This document shows, piece after piece, positions 25,825 through 34,153 of a DNA stretch of 64,000 nt. Each line of letters begins with the position of its first letter. Position 1 is the stretch's first letter. The translations under genes and the position numbers were made by a program. The notes below the pieces were generated by a model. The model made no database searches, had not been told where the DNA came from, and saw only the letters and a list, made by a program, of their open reading frames with translations. The stretch comes from JAAZBA01 sp964461815 (lineage in GTDB: Bacteria > Bacillota > Clostridia > Oscillospirales > QAMX01). The stretch is from assembly GCA_964461815.1 (NCBI GenBank), contig CAYWVF010000001.1:62001-126000 (forward strand). The letters are read 5' to 3'.

Positions 25825-26676
25825 ATGAAGATAATCAAATACGATGATTCCAATTATGACAGATTTTTAGTAGAGCACACGCAAAGCAATGGCAAAAGAA
25901 CAATTATGCCCGATGAGCATCATCATGACGGATATGAATTTTATTTTTATCTGGGCGAGGGCATGACATACATCATTGACAGTGACCAGTATACGATCAA
26001 TAAATACGATCTTGTGTATATAGAAAAGCGTGTGTATCATCGAACGATCTATTGGACGAACAGGGAGGAACGTATACTTTTTACCTTTAAGGAGAGCGTT
26101 TTTGATGTTGTAAGTGATAAGACGCCGATTTATGATGCTTTGAAGCGTATTGCACAGACACCGAAGATGACATTTGACAAGGGATCAAAGGACTGGATAC
26201 AGTCTGCGATGAGCGATATTGTAGCGGAAAATATTCAGGGAAATGAGCTCCTGCTAAAGCTTGACCTTGTCAATTTTATACTTAAGGTGGATAAGCTGAT
26301 CGAACGAGGGCATCTATCTCCAAGCGTTGATGTAAAAACAGATAGCGATACAAAAATAACCGATATTATCGACTATTTGTTGAAAAACTACAGCTCCAAA
26401 ATTACGCTTGACGAGCTGGAAAAAAAGTTTTTTATCAGCAAGTATCATCTTTGCAGGAGATTTAAGGAGGCTACGGGACAAACTATAGTAAATTTCCTGA
26501 ATGAAAAACGACTTGTCGAAGCATGTCAGCTGCTTATATCGACTGACCGATCTGTACGTGACATAGCGGTGATGACAGGCTTTGAAAGCGTTAATCACTT
26601 TAACGAGCTGTTTAAAAAGAAGTATGGCTTGACACCGTATAAGTATAAGCAAAGGGAAAAGGACGAAAATAGATAA
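25825..26676 (+). CDS. AraC-family transcriptional regulator
   Basis: A 283-residue regulator: N-terminal cupin-like ligand domain (about residues 25-90, MPDEHHHDGYEFYFYLGEG), a linker helix region, and two C-terminal helix-turn-helix motifs (about 185-280; ITLDELEKKFFISKYHLCRRFKEATG and VRDIAVMTGFESVNHFNELFKKKYG). AraC regulators of this type usually control carbohydrate genes. The nearest candidate target is the GH20-like gene just upstream. Confidence 0.92.
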   Translation: MKIIKYDDSNYDRFLVEHTQSNGKRTIMPDEHHHDGYEFYFYLGEGMTYIIDSDQYTINKYDLVYIEKRVYHRTIYWTNREERILFTFKESVFDVVSDKTPIYDALKRIAQTPKMTFDKGSKDWIQSAMSDIVAENIQGNELLLKLDLVNFILKVDKLIERGHLSPSVDVKTDSDTKITDIIDYLLKNYSSKITLDELEKKFFISKYHLCRRFKEATGQTIVNFLNEKRLVEACQLLISTDRSVRDIAVMTGFESVNHFNELFKKKYGLTPYKYKQREKDENR

Positions 26677-26711
26677 CGAACACAGCTCGGAGAAGCATTC
26701 ACCGAAAAAAT

Positions 26712-26739
26712 AAGGGAATGGCATTTTGCCATTCCCTTA
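26712..26739. terminator. bidirectional terminator between convergent genes
   Basis: AAGGGAATGGC / GCCATTCCCTT perfect hairpin with flanking A/T-rich runs; it can serve both the AraC gene (plus) and the FHA gene (minus). Confidence 0.8.
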
Positions 26740-26751
26740 ATATTTTATAAA

Positions 26752-28257
26752 TCAGACATTGATCCTGAACATATTTTCAGGCAAACCAAGATAAAACGCA
26801 TCTCCGCTCTTTATCGGATATGACTTACCGGGGAGAAGTCTTGTACCGTTTTCGAGGTATGTGCCGTTGGAGGAGTTGAGATCCTCAAGCACTATACGAC
26901 CGGATTCCGGACTATATGATACGCAGCAGTGACGCTTGCTGACGATCGTATGAGACGGAGCAAAGAGAACCTTTGCAATTGTCGGGTCACGTCCTATGAC
27001 TATTCTTCCCGATACTGTGAAGTTTCTTCCGGCAAGAGGTCCTGATACTGCTTTGAGAACTGCTCTGAGCGGATGCCCCTGCAATACCGGATTTGAAGCG
27101 GGTGACGATGCGGAGGTGTTATTTTGAGCTGTATGTGAAGCAGATACGGAATACTCTATTGTATGTGACATGTCCGCTTCATACTGCTCTCCATGATCCG
27201 GGGAAGAGACAGGCTTAGACTGCGAGACACGTTCACGACGTGGGAGCTCATAGTCATTGTCATCATCGTAGAGTGCTTCATCCTCTTCCTTTGACTTTTT
27301 ACGGGCACGCATTATGAGAAGCAGTGCAACGAGAACTATTATAGCTCCGACAAGAACGATGATATACTTTATAAGATCTTTTATATCGGGAGTGGAGGAA
27401 GCGTCCTCTGAGAAAAGTGTGAAAGGAATACTGTATGCGCTGAGAAGCGTCATGATAGGATCGTTTATGAGAGATACAAGCGATGTTTCAGAGCCTTCCC
27501 AAGTATTTACGGCAATAACGGCACCGGCAGAGTTGAGAAGTGGCATACCCTGATAGCTTCTTGACTTTTCAAGAGCGCAATTGCATGATGGGAATCCGGT
27601 AGAGGCAGATGTACCTACATATGTAAGCTCGGAGTCAACGCCGTCGATCATCCATGTTGTGATATAAGCGTCATTTTCTATCGGAACCATTCCGTAGAGC
27701 TCACTGCCTGCAAGATAGAATGTATGGACTTCATCACCCTTTGCCGAAAAAGTAGTGTCAGCGAGTGACAGCGGCTTAATGTTAAGTGCAGCTGTGTCAT
27801 CGGTAATGGAAAGAAGCGTGACAGAGCTGCCGTTGACCTGTCCTGCGATCTCTACAGGGATGTTTGAGCCTTCATGTACGATATAAAGTGAAGTATCACT
27901 TATCGTAATGGAATCGAGAAATTCATCGTAGTCGAATACAAGACCTTTTTCCTCGTACAGATTTGCAAAATCCTCGACCAGCTCGTCAAGTGCGATGCTC
28001 GAATCGAATGCTGCACCGTCGGTTATGAAATGCTTGACGCTGCTGTCTGTCTTGCCGATAGCAAAGGCTGAGGCGGAGGACCAGATAAGAAATTCTCGCT
28101 CATCAAGCTGCGGAACTGTGATCTCATGCACAACATTCATCTGTACGATGCTGTCTATATAGTCACCGCTTTCGTATTTAGCATATGCCGGAGAGCTTAA
28201 AAGAGAGAACATCAATAAGATCGATATGATCACAGGTAAAATACGGGAACGCTTCAT
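26752..28257 (-). CDS. FHA-domain membrane protein with trypsin-like outer domain
   Basis: A 501-residue protein (start at 28257 behind GAAAGGACTAC; a longer in-frame start at 28335 is not preferred). Signal peptide ending SSPAYA (about residues 20-26); an outer domain of about 270 residues with trypsin-like-fold features, including a VPIENDAYITTW and a GMPLLNSAGAVIAVNTW segment, but no recognisable catalytic Ser motif; a transmembrane helix (about residues 308-330, IVLVGAIIVLVALLLIM); a cytoplasmic disordered linker; and an FHA domain (about 420-500, IVIGRDPTIAKVLFAPSHTIVSKRHC, ending with SSNGTYLENGTRL). The FHA binds phosphothreonine, so it likely links outer sensing to Ser/Thr kinase signalling. 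Same direction as the dnaI-like gene. Confidence 0.8.
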   Translation of the reverse strand: MKRSRILPVIISILLMFSLLSSPAYAKYESGDYIDSIVQMNVVHEITVPQLDEREFLIWSSASAFAIGKTDSSVKHFITDGAAFDSSIALDELVEDFANLYEEKGLVFDYDEFLDSITISDTSLYIVHEGSNIPVEIAGQVNGSSVTLLSITDDTAALNIKPLSLADTTFSAKGDEVHTFYLAGSELYGMVPIENDAYITTWMIDGVDSELTYVGTSASTGFPSCNCALEKSRSYQGMPLLNSAGAVIAVNTWEGSETSLVSLINDPIMTLLSAYSIPFTLFSEDASSTPDIKDLIKYIIVLVGAIIVLVALLLIMRARKKSKEEDEALYDDDNDYELPRRERVSQSKPVSSPDHGEQYEADMSHTIEYSVSASHTAQNNTSASSPASNPVLQGHPLRAVLKAVSGPLAGRNFTVSGRIVIGRDPTIAKVLFAPSHTIVSKRHCCVSYSPESGRIVLEDLNSSNGTYLENGTRLLPGKSYPIKSGDAFYLGLPENMFRINV

Positions 28258-28309
28258 AATATGTAGTCCTTTCGAAATAAGTGTTTTATAGATAAGATAC
28301 GGAAAAGCA

Positions 28310-29290
28310 TCATTGTCTTTTTCTGAGGTCATCACCGAAAAAATACAGAGTCGTGTAAGAATTCAAAATTCTTGAAGCAATGCTCATGCCGTATTTCCTT
28401 TTGAATTCAATTTCATTGAGACTTGTGATGACGATAGTATGCTGCCCTGCCAGCAGTCTTGTATTAATCAGATTATAAAGCTGAGACACGGCATAGGGTG
28501 AGGAGGATTCAAGTCCGAGATCGTCCAGTATTAGCAGGTCACAGTCTGCATACTTACGCAGATCGGAACGTGTATCGTCACTGTAGGAGCGGAAACGATC
28601 CTCATCGAATCTGGATGATAGCGTACATGCTGATTCGTAGATCACGGATCTCATGATGCTTGCAGCTTCATACGCAACGCAGCCTGCGATATATGTTTTC
28701 CCGGCTCCCGGAGAACCCATAAACAGCATGTTTTCCTTTGATATGCAAAAATCGGAAATAAAGTTTTTGCATGTATCAAGGATGAAACGCATGTTATCTC
28801 TCGGTGACATTGGAGTTTTGGGAAATATTTTGTCGGAATAGATACTCAGATCGATATCCGAAAGCTTTGAACCGGGAGAGCCGATCATTAGTGTCAGCTC
28901 ATTGAGTAATTCATCCTTATATAAGCCCTTGAGGCAGTCACACATTTCACTTTTTATAAAGCCGCTGTCCGCACATTTTTCGCAGCGATATGACATCGAA
29001 AGATAATCCTCCGGAAAGCCGTGCTCCGATAGAATCCTCTTTCGCTCGTCCTGTAGTGCGAGATTATCGAGCTTGATCTGCTCCAGCCTTTTTTCGGCAT
29101 CCGTATCCGATTCAAGTGAAAGCTTGATACAGTCGATCACGGAGGAGGACAGCTCGGTAGATATTTCCGAAAGACGTGGAATGAGACTGTGAAGTGATTT
29201 TCTGCGCTCGGCAAGCTTATGTTCATGTTCGCTGATAAGCTGCTTATGTCGTTCGATGGCAAGATGCAAAGCTTTACCGTCATATGCCAT
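28310..29290 (-). CDS. DnaC/DnaI-like helicase-loader ATPase
   Basis: A 326-residue AAA+ ATPase. An N-terminal helical region (about 1-90), a four-cysteine zinc motif (CEKCADSGFIKSEMCDC, about residues 99-115), Walker A MGSPGAGKTYIAG (about 193-205) and Walker B LLILDDLG (about 255-262) match DnaI-type loaders that put the replicative helicase on DNA. It is 2 bases after the stop of the DnaD-like gene, a typical Firmicutes pairing. Confidence 0.9.
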   Translation of the reverse strand: MAYDGKALHLAIERHKQLISEHEHKLAERRKSLHSLIPRLSEISTELSSSVIDCIKLSLESDTDAEKRLEQIKLDNLALQDERKRILSEHGFPEDYLSMSYRCEKCADSGFIKSEMCDCLKGLYKDELLNELTLMIGSPGSKLSDIDLSIYSDKIFPKTPMSPRDNMRFILDTCKNFISDFCISKENMLFMGSPGAGKTYIAGCVAYEAASIMRSVIYESACTLSSRFDEDRFRSYSDDTRSDLRKYADCDLLILDDLGLESSSPYAVSQLYNLINTRLLAGQHTIVITSLNEIEFKRKYGMSIASRILNSYTTLYFFGDDLRKRQ

Positions 29291-29292
29291 GC

Positions 29293-30252
29293 TTAATCAC
29301 CTTCTTTATTGATATACTTTTTAGCACGCTCGAAGTATTCATAGTTTACTTCGGTTAATTTACCTGTTGAAGTGCCGCCTGATTTATTATGAGTTTGCGC
29401 TTCCATATCGGAAAGCTTCAGCTTCCCTTCACGCTGCCAACGCTTCAGGATAGAGTTCATATATGGCCAGACGAGAGCGCCTTTGTTTATAACTGTTATG
29501 TCGTAAGCCCGTTCTATAACGGAAAATTCAAAGCCCATATCTATAAAGCTTTTTATGTATGCAAGCTCCGTAGGACTCGGCCTTCTGTCACGGATGCCGA
29601 CAAGACGCTTGAGCTGCCCCTCAAGAGTACTTCTCTGCTGGAGCTGCTTTATATGTGCGTCGGCTGACTCAAGACTGTCTATTCCGGCAGAATCCCATCG
29701 ACATGCCTCCGATGCGATCTCACGAACTGTCAGCTTTTTTGTCGATGCTCCTGCTGCAATACGCTTCGTGTATTCCTCTGACTTATAGCTTATGAGCAGC
29801 AGAATGACCTCACTTGGAAGATCCAAAGTGTTGTATACATTCATCAGTGTACCTGCTTCGTATTGCTTCAATGGGCGACCGAGTGCAGCTTCACATGATC
29901 TGTAGATTGTGGCAAAGTCATGATCTCCGTCGAGTGCGTTTTTTATCTCGTCGGATGAATAATCCGAACGCATTTCAAGTGGTTTGGGAGAAGCAGCACC
30001 AGACTCATAAACAGACGGAATAATGACTTTTTCCGATATCAGCAGACTTATCGCCTCTGAAAATCGTTCCTTTGTCATACCGAGCGCACCGATAGCGGCA
30101 GAGTCGTCTATATATCCGCTGTTTTTAACAATATAAAGCAAAAGCATAGCACAATCTGCGTTTTTTGATGCGATCACAGCATCAACGGCAGAGTGCGGCA
30201 AGGCATATGCATTGCCAAGCGGTATCTTTATATCATAAAAAGCAGTTGACAT
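29293..30252 (-). CDS. DnaD-domain replication protein
   Basis: A 319-residue protein; the start at 30252 lies behind GAAAGGTTTTG and is preferred over the upstream in-frame start at 30291. It carries DnaD-type winged-helix and C-terminal DnaD domains, recognised by FATIYRSCEAALGRPLKQYEAGTLM and LPSEVILLLISY patterns and by ALVWPYMNSILKRWQREGK near the end. DnaD recruits the helicase-loading complex during replication initiation and primosome restart. Operon with the DnaI-like gene. Confidence 0.85.
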   Translation of the reverse strand: MSTAFYDIKIPLGNAYALPHSAVDAVIASKNADCAMLLLYIVKNSGYIDDSAAIGALGMTKERFSEAISLLISEKVIIPSVYESGAASPKPLEMRSDYSSDEIKNALDGDHDFATIYRSCEAALGRPLKQYEAGTLMNVYNTLDLPSEVILLLISYKSEEYTKRIAAGASTKKLTVREIASEACRWDSAGIDSLESADAHIKQLQQRSTLEGQLKRLVGIRDRRPSPTELAYIKSFIDMGFEFSVIERAYDITVINKGALVWPYMNSILKRWQREGKLKLSDMEAQTHNKSGGTSTGKLTEVNYEYFERAKKYINKEGD

Positions 30253-30357
30253 AGTGAGACAAAACCTTTCATTAATCGACAATCTAAGCAATTATACCAT
30301 ATTATAAAAGTTTTTGCAATTGCTTTTATGTTAAGGATATAAAATTTTAAGAACTAC

Positions 30358-30386
30358 TTGACAAATGAAAAAAGCAGTAGTATAAT
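30358..30386 (+). promoter_or_regulatory. promoter of the T-box transcript
   Basis: Perfect TTGACA (30358-30363) and TATAAT (30381-30386), spacer 17 bases; transcription starts about 30393. Confidence 0.9.
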
Positions 30387-30392
30387 ACATAC

Positions 30393-30675
30393 GAAAAGTG
30401 ATGATTGGGATCAGGTTCACAGAATTTGAAATTATAGAGAGCCGTCGGTCGGTGGAAGACGGTATTTCGGCTGAGAATTAATCACCCATGAGCTCAGAGC
30501 TGAAAGGGTAACAGCTTGTAAGCAGTCCCGAATAAGTTTCTGCGTGTTCGTCGCGTTAAGACGTAGCGTTTAAAAGAGACGATAGTCATCGGAGAACGTA
30601 GAGTGATAAATTTGGGTGGTACCGCGACATATGTTTATATGCTCGCCCCAATTGCTTGGGGCGAGCTTTTTATTT
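30393..30675 (+). ncRNA. T-box riboswitch upstream of the acyl-CoA synthetase unit
   Basis: The leader has all hallmarks of a T-box: an AGAGAG bulge motif and GGTGGAA in stem I (about 30435-30460), the conserved anti-terminator T-box sequence GGGTGGTACCGCG (30614-30626) and an overlapping terminator (30641-30674; GCTCGCCCC / GGGGCGAGC then a T run). Uncharged tRNA binding promotes read-through. The specifier lies near 30476-30490 (GAGAATTAATCACCC) and reads UUA (Leu) or AUU/AUC (Ile), depending on alignment, all branched-chain amino acids. Downstream are a regulator and an acyl-CoA synthetase, not a usual T-box target. Confidence 0.93.
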
Positions 30676-30697
30676 TAATTTTTAGGAGGATGTCAAT

Positions 30698-31273
30698 ATG
30701 GGAAATCAGATAGTTGCTATTGCGGAGCGAATACGTGCATTAAGGGATATTTTGGATATTACTATTGAAGAGATGGCAGATGTATGCGGCGTTACGGCTG
30801 AAGAATATGCTAAGTATGAAGCGGGCGAATATGATTTCACATTTACTTTCCTATATAAATGTGCTGCACGCTTCGGTGTAGACATCACAGAGCTCATCTC
30901 GGGTGAGCAGCCGAGACTTTCCGGCTACTGTGTAACACGCAAGGGCGAGGGACTGCCGATAAAGCGCCGTGAGGGCTTTGTTTATGAAAATATGGCATAT
31001 CTTTTCAAGGAAAGGATCGCCGAACCGTTTATAGTAACAGCAAAATACAGTGAAGATGCTCAAACAGCGCCGATCCAGCTTTCCGTACACGAGGATCAGG
31101 AGTTTGATATGATACTTGAAGGCTCAATGAAATTTGTGTACGAGGGACATGTGGAAATTTTAAATGAAGGCGACGTAGTATATTATGATAGCCGCAGAGG
31201 TCATGGTATGATCGCAACGGGAGGCAAAGACTGTAAATTCCTTGCCGTTGTCATGCGTACAAAAAACGACTAA
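30698..31273 (+). CDS. XRE-cupin transcriptional regulator
   Basis: A 191-residue protein with an N-terminal XRE helix-turn-helix (about residues 9-63; IRALRDILDITIEEMADVCGVT then EYAKYEAG) and a C-terminal cupin (about 100-185; LEGSMKFVYEGHVEILNEGDVVYYDSRRGHGM). Such proteins bind small carboxylates or amino-acid-derived ligands. Start follows TAGGAGGATG. It sits behind the T-box and 27 bases before the synthetase gene. It may fine-tune the same operon in response to the enzyme's substrate. Confidence 0.92.
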   Translation: MGNQIVAIAERIRALRDILDITIEEMADVCGVTAEEYAKYEAGEYDFTFTFLYKCAARFGVDITELISGEQPRLSGYCVTRKGEGLPIKRREGFVYENMAYLFKERIAEPFIVTAKYSEDAQTAPIQLSVHEDQEFDMILEGSMKFVYEGHVEILNEGDVVYYDSRRGHGMIATGGKDCKFLAVVMRTKND

Positions 31274-31300
31274 TAATGATTTGAAAGGATACGCAAGAAA

Positions 31301-32953
31301 ATGAACTATTGTTTCGAGAAATATCTCAGTGAAAAATATGATGAAAACGGAGTCCTCTGTGACGCTAAGTTTAATATACCTGACAGCTTTAACTTCGGAT
31401 TTGATGTAGTAGACGATATCGCAGCTCGCTGCCCGAATAAGCGTGCCATGCTCTGGTGCGACGAAGAGGGTAACGAGAGGACATTTACGTTCGGCGACAT
31501 CTCAAAGCTTTCAAATAAGGCCGCAAATGTATTTAAAAATGCAGGCATCAAAAAGGGCGACAGAGTAATGCTCGTTCTTAAACGCCACTATCAGTTCTGG
31601 TATGCGATCATGGGACTTTGTAAGCTCGGCGCAGTCGCAATCCCGGGTACAAATATGCTGACAACAAAGGATCTCGTGTATAGATTTGATGCAGCAGGTG
31701 TAAGCAGTATCGTATGTACGATACCCGACCCGATCTCCGATGCTACGATGGAGGCAGCTGCACAGTGTAAGGATATGAGAGTTCTCTTCGGCGTGAATGG
31801 CGAGAGAGAAGGATATCTGAACTTTGATAAGCTTATCGATGAAGCAAGTGACGTATTCGAGCGTCCTACAGGTGATGAGGCTACACATGTCGATGATATG
31901 ATGCTCATGTATTTTACGTCGGGCACAACAGGTTATCCTAAGATGGTATGGCATAATTTCTCATATCCGATCGCTCATATAATCACTGCAAGACATTGGC
32001 ATAAGGTAAATCCCGACGGACTGCACTTTACGGTCGCTGAAACAGGCTGGGGCAAGGCTGTATGGGGTAAGCTTTACGGACAATGGTTCTGCGAAGCAGG
32101 CGTATTTGTATATGACTTCGACCGTTTTGTAGCTAAAAAGCTGCTTGAAAGGATCCAGAAATACAAGATCACAACATTCTGTGCTCCGCCTACGATCTAT
32201 AGATTCTTCCTCGCAGAGGATCTTTCACAGTATGATCTTTCGTCGATAAAAGAGGCAACTATCGCAGGAGAAGCATTGAATCCAGAGGTATATAACGACT
32301 TTTACAGACGTACAGGACTTAAGCTCCGTGAAGGCTTCGGACAGACGGAGACAACACTTACTGTATGTACACTCAGTGGTATGGAGCCGAAGCCCGGCTC
32401 GATGGGTAAGCCGTCACCTGCATATGATGTTGATATCATTGTAAACGGAGAGAGTGCAAAGCCCGGCGTTTCAGGCGAGATCGTACTGAAATTAAAGGAT
32501 GGAGTAAAGCAGTGCGGACTTTTCGGCGGCTATTATCACGATGATGCACGTTATGCAGATGTATGCAGAGACGGATATTATCATACAGGCGATGTCGCAT
32601 GGAGAGATGAGGACAATTACTTCTGGTATGTCGGACGTACAGATGATATCATCAAGAGCTCCGGATATCGTATTGGCCCGTTTGAGGTGGAAAGTGTACT
32701 TATGGAGCACCCGGCAGTACTGGAATGCGGTGTAACAGGTGTACCGGATCCGGTTCGCGGTCAGGTAGTCAAGGCTACGATCGTGCTTAATGCAGGCTAT
32801 GAACCTACAGATGAGCTGAAGAAGGATATCCAGAATTATGTAAAGAGCCATACAGCTCCGTTTAAGTATCCGAGAGTCGTTGAGTTTGTAAAGGAACTCC
32901 CGAAAACTATCTCCGGTAAGATCAGACGTGTTGATCTGAGAAAAGATAAATAA
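31301..32953 (+). CDS. AMP-forming acyl-CoA synthetase
   Basis: A 550-residue ANL-family ligase that converts an organic acid, ATP and CoA to acyl-CoA, AMP and PPi. Motifs: YFTSGTTGYPKMVWHN (A3 phosphate loop, about residues 207-222), GFGQTETT (A5, about 346-353), YHTGDVAWRDEDNYFWYVGRTDD (A7/A8), RIGPFEVES, and C-terminal KTISGKIRR with the adenylation Lys. It resembles medium-chain or short-chain acyl-CoA ligases. Given the branched-chain specifier of the T-box, isovalerate, 2-methylbutyrate or isobutyrate are reasonable guesses. The terminator follows at 32961. Confidence 0.9.
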   Translation: MNYCFEKYLSEKYDENGVLCDAKFNIPDSFNFGFDVVDDIAARCPNKRAMLWCDEEGNERTFTFGDISKLSNKAANVFKNAGIKKGDRVMLVLKRHYQFWYAIMGLCKLGAVAIPGTNMLTTKDLVYRFDAAGVSSIVCTIPDPISDATMEAAAQCKDMRVLFGVNGEREGYLNFDKLIDEASDVFERPTGDEATHVDDMMLMYFTSGTTGYPKMVWHNFSYPIAHIITARHWHKVNPDGLHFTVAETGWGKAVWGKLYGQWFCEAGVFVYDFDRFVAKKLLERIQKYKITTFCAPPTIYRFFLAEDLSQYDLSSIKEATIAGEALNPEVYNDFYRRTGLKLREGFGQTETTLTVCTLSGMEPKPGSMGKPSPAYDVDIIVNGESAKPGVSGEIVLKLKDGVKQCGLFGGYYHDDARYADVCRDGYYHTGDVAWRDEDNYFWYVGRTDDIIKSSGYRIGPFEVESVLMEHPAVLECGVTGVPDPVRGQVVKATIVLNAGYEPTDELKKDIQNYVKSHTAPFKYPRVVEFVKELPKTISGKIRRVDLRKDK

Positions 32954-32960
32954 TTTGATA

Positions 32961-32996
32961 AAAACTACGGTAGAGATATCTTCTGCCGTAGTTTTT
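32961..32996 (+). terminator. terminator after the acyl-CoA synthetase
   Basis: AAAACTACGGTAGA / TCTGCCGTAGTTTT hairpin followed by T's. Confidence 0.85.
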
Positions 32997-33040
32997 GTTG
33001 GATTTACTGTTAAATTTCGAATATACACAATATATTAGTA

Positions 33041-33069
33041 TTGACTAATGAAAAAGATGTTGCTATAAT
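33041..33069 (+). promoter_or_regulatory. promoter of the tandem oxidoreductase genes
   Basis: TTGACT (33041-33046) and TATAAT (33064-33069), spacer 17 bases. It shows that the longer reading frame from 33041 is not the real start. Confidence 0.85.
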
Positions 33070-33106
33070 AACATTTGTAAATATTATGATATGGGAGGAA
33101 TATATT

Positions 33107-34132
33107 ATGTTGAAATTCGGCGTTATAGGCTGTGGTATGGGCAAAGCTCATATGAAGGGTGTACTTGCTAATTCTGAAGCTGCTCTCGTAGCAATATGCG
33201 ATACAAATGTTGAAAAGGCTGAACAGACGGCAGAAGAACTTGGAGTTAAGGAAACTGCCAGACTTTATTCTGATTATAAGGAAATGATCGAGAAGGAAGA
33301 GCTGGATGCAGCTATCGTTGCAACACCTGACGGAACACACCGTGAGATCGTTGTTGACCTTCTTAATGCAGGCGTTCATGTAATGTGTGAAAAGCCTATG
33401 GCTCTTACACGTGAGGACTGCCGTGCTATGATCGAAGCTGAAAAGACTTCCGGCAAGAAGCTCATGATCGGTCAGATCTGCCGCTACACACCGGGCTTTA
33501 AGCTTGCAAAGGCACTTATCGATGGCGGTGCTATCGGTGATTTGTTCTATGTAGAAAGCGAATATGCTCATGATTATATGCATATGGGTACAAACCATTG
33601 GCGTATTGACCCGGCACGTCATCCTATCGTAGGCGGCGGCTGCCATGCAGTTGACCTCGTAAGATGGGTAGCAGGTAATCCTATAGAGGTTACAGCATAT
33701 GAAAACCACAAGCTGCTCCCGGGTTGGCCTGTAAATGACTGCACGATCGCTATAATGAAGTTCCCGAACGACGTTATCGGTAAGGTATTCTGCTCCATCG
33801 GATGTAAGAGACCTTATACAATGAGAAGCCAGTTCTTCGGAACAAAGGGTACTATCCTTTGCGATAATACATCACGTGAGCTTACATTGTTCCAGCCTGA
33901 GGTCGATGATAAGGGCAATGAGATCCACGGCGGCGGCGAACCGAGAAAGATCGTTGTTGATATCAACAATCATAATGCAACAGCAGAGATCGCCGAGTTT
34001 ATAGATATCCTTCTTACAGGTAAGCCGGTTCGTACAACAGGCTTCGAGGGTGCTGCAACAGTATCTGCTTGTCTTGCATGCGTAGAGTCTGCTAAGACAG
34101 GTAAGCCGATTACAGTAGATTACAATTTCTAA
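33107..34132 (+). CDS. Gfo/Idh/MocA-family oxidoreductase (copy 1)
   Basis: A 341-residue NAD(P)-dependent oxidoreductase, probably acting on a sugar, inositol or sugar acid. N-terminal Rossmann fold (GVIGCGMGKAHMKG near residue 5), the EKPMAL catalytic motif (about residues 94-99) with Lys, and the C-terminal alpha/beta domain with YAHDYMHMG and GGGCHAVDLVRW including the conserved His. Start behind GGGAGGAA at 33107. It is followed 21 bases later by a close paralogue. Confidence 0.9.
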   Translation: MLKFGVIGCGMGKAHMKGVLANSEAALVAICDTNVEKAEQTAEELGVKETARLYSDYKEMIEKEELDAAIVATPDGTHREIVVDLLNAGVHVMCEKPMALTREDCRAMIEAEKTSGKKLMIGQICRYTPGFKLAKALIDGGAIGDLFYVESEYAHDYMHMGTNHWRIDPARHPIVGGGCHAVDLVRWVAGNPIEVTAYENHKLLPGWPVNDCTIAIMKFPNDVIGKVFCSIGCKRPYTMRSQFFGTKGTILCDNTSRELTLFQPEVDDKGNEIHGGGEPRKIVVDINNHNATAEIAEFIDILLTGKPVRTTGFEGAATVSACLACVESAKTGKPITVDYNF

Positions 34133-34153
34133 TAGCTTTCAGGAGAAATTCTT

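Noticed and set aside
33041..33106. Upstream extension of the first oxidoreductase gene
   Set aside because: The extension contains the promoter (-35 at 33041, -10 at 33064) and the true start has GGGAGGAA.
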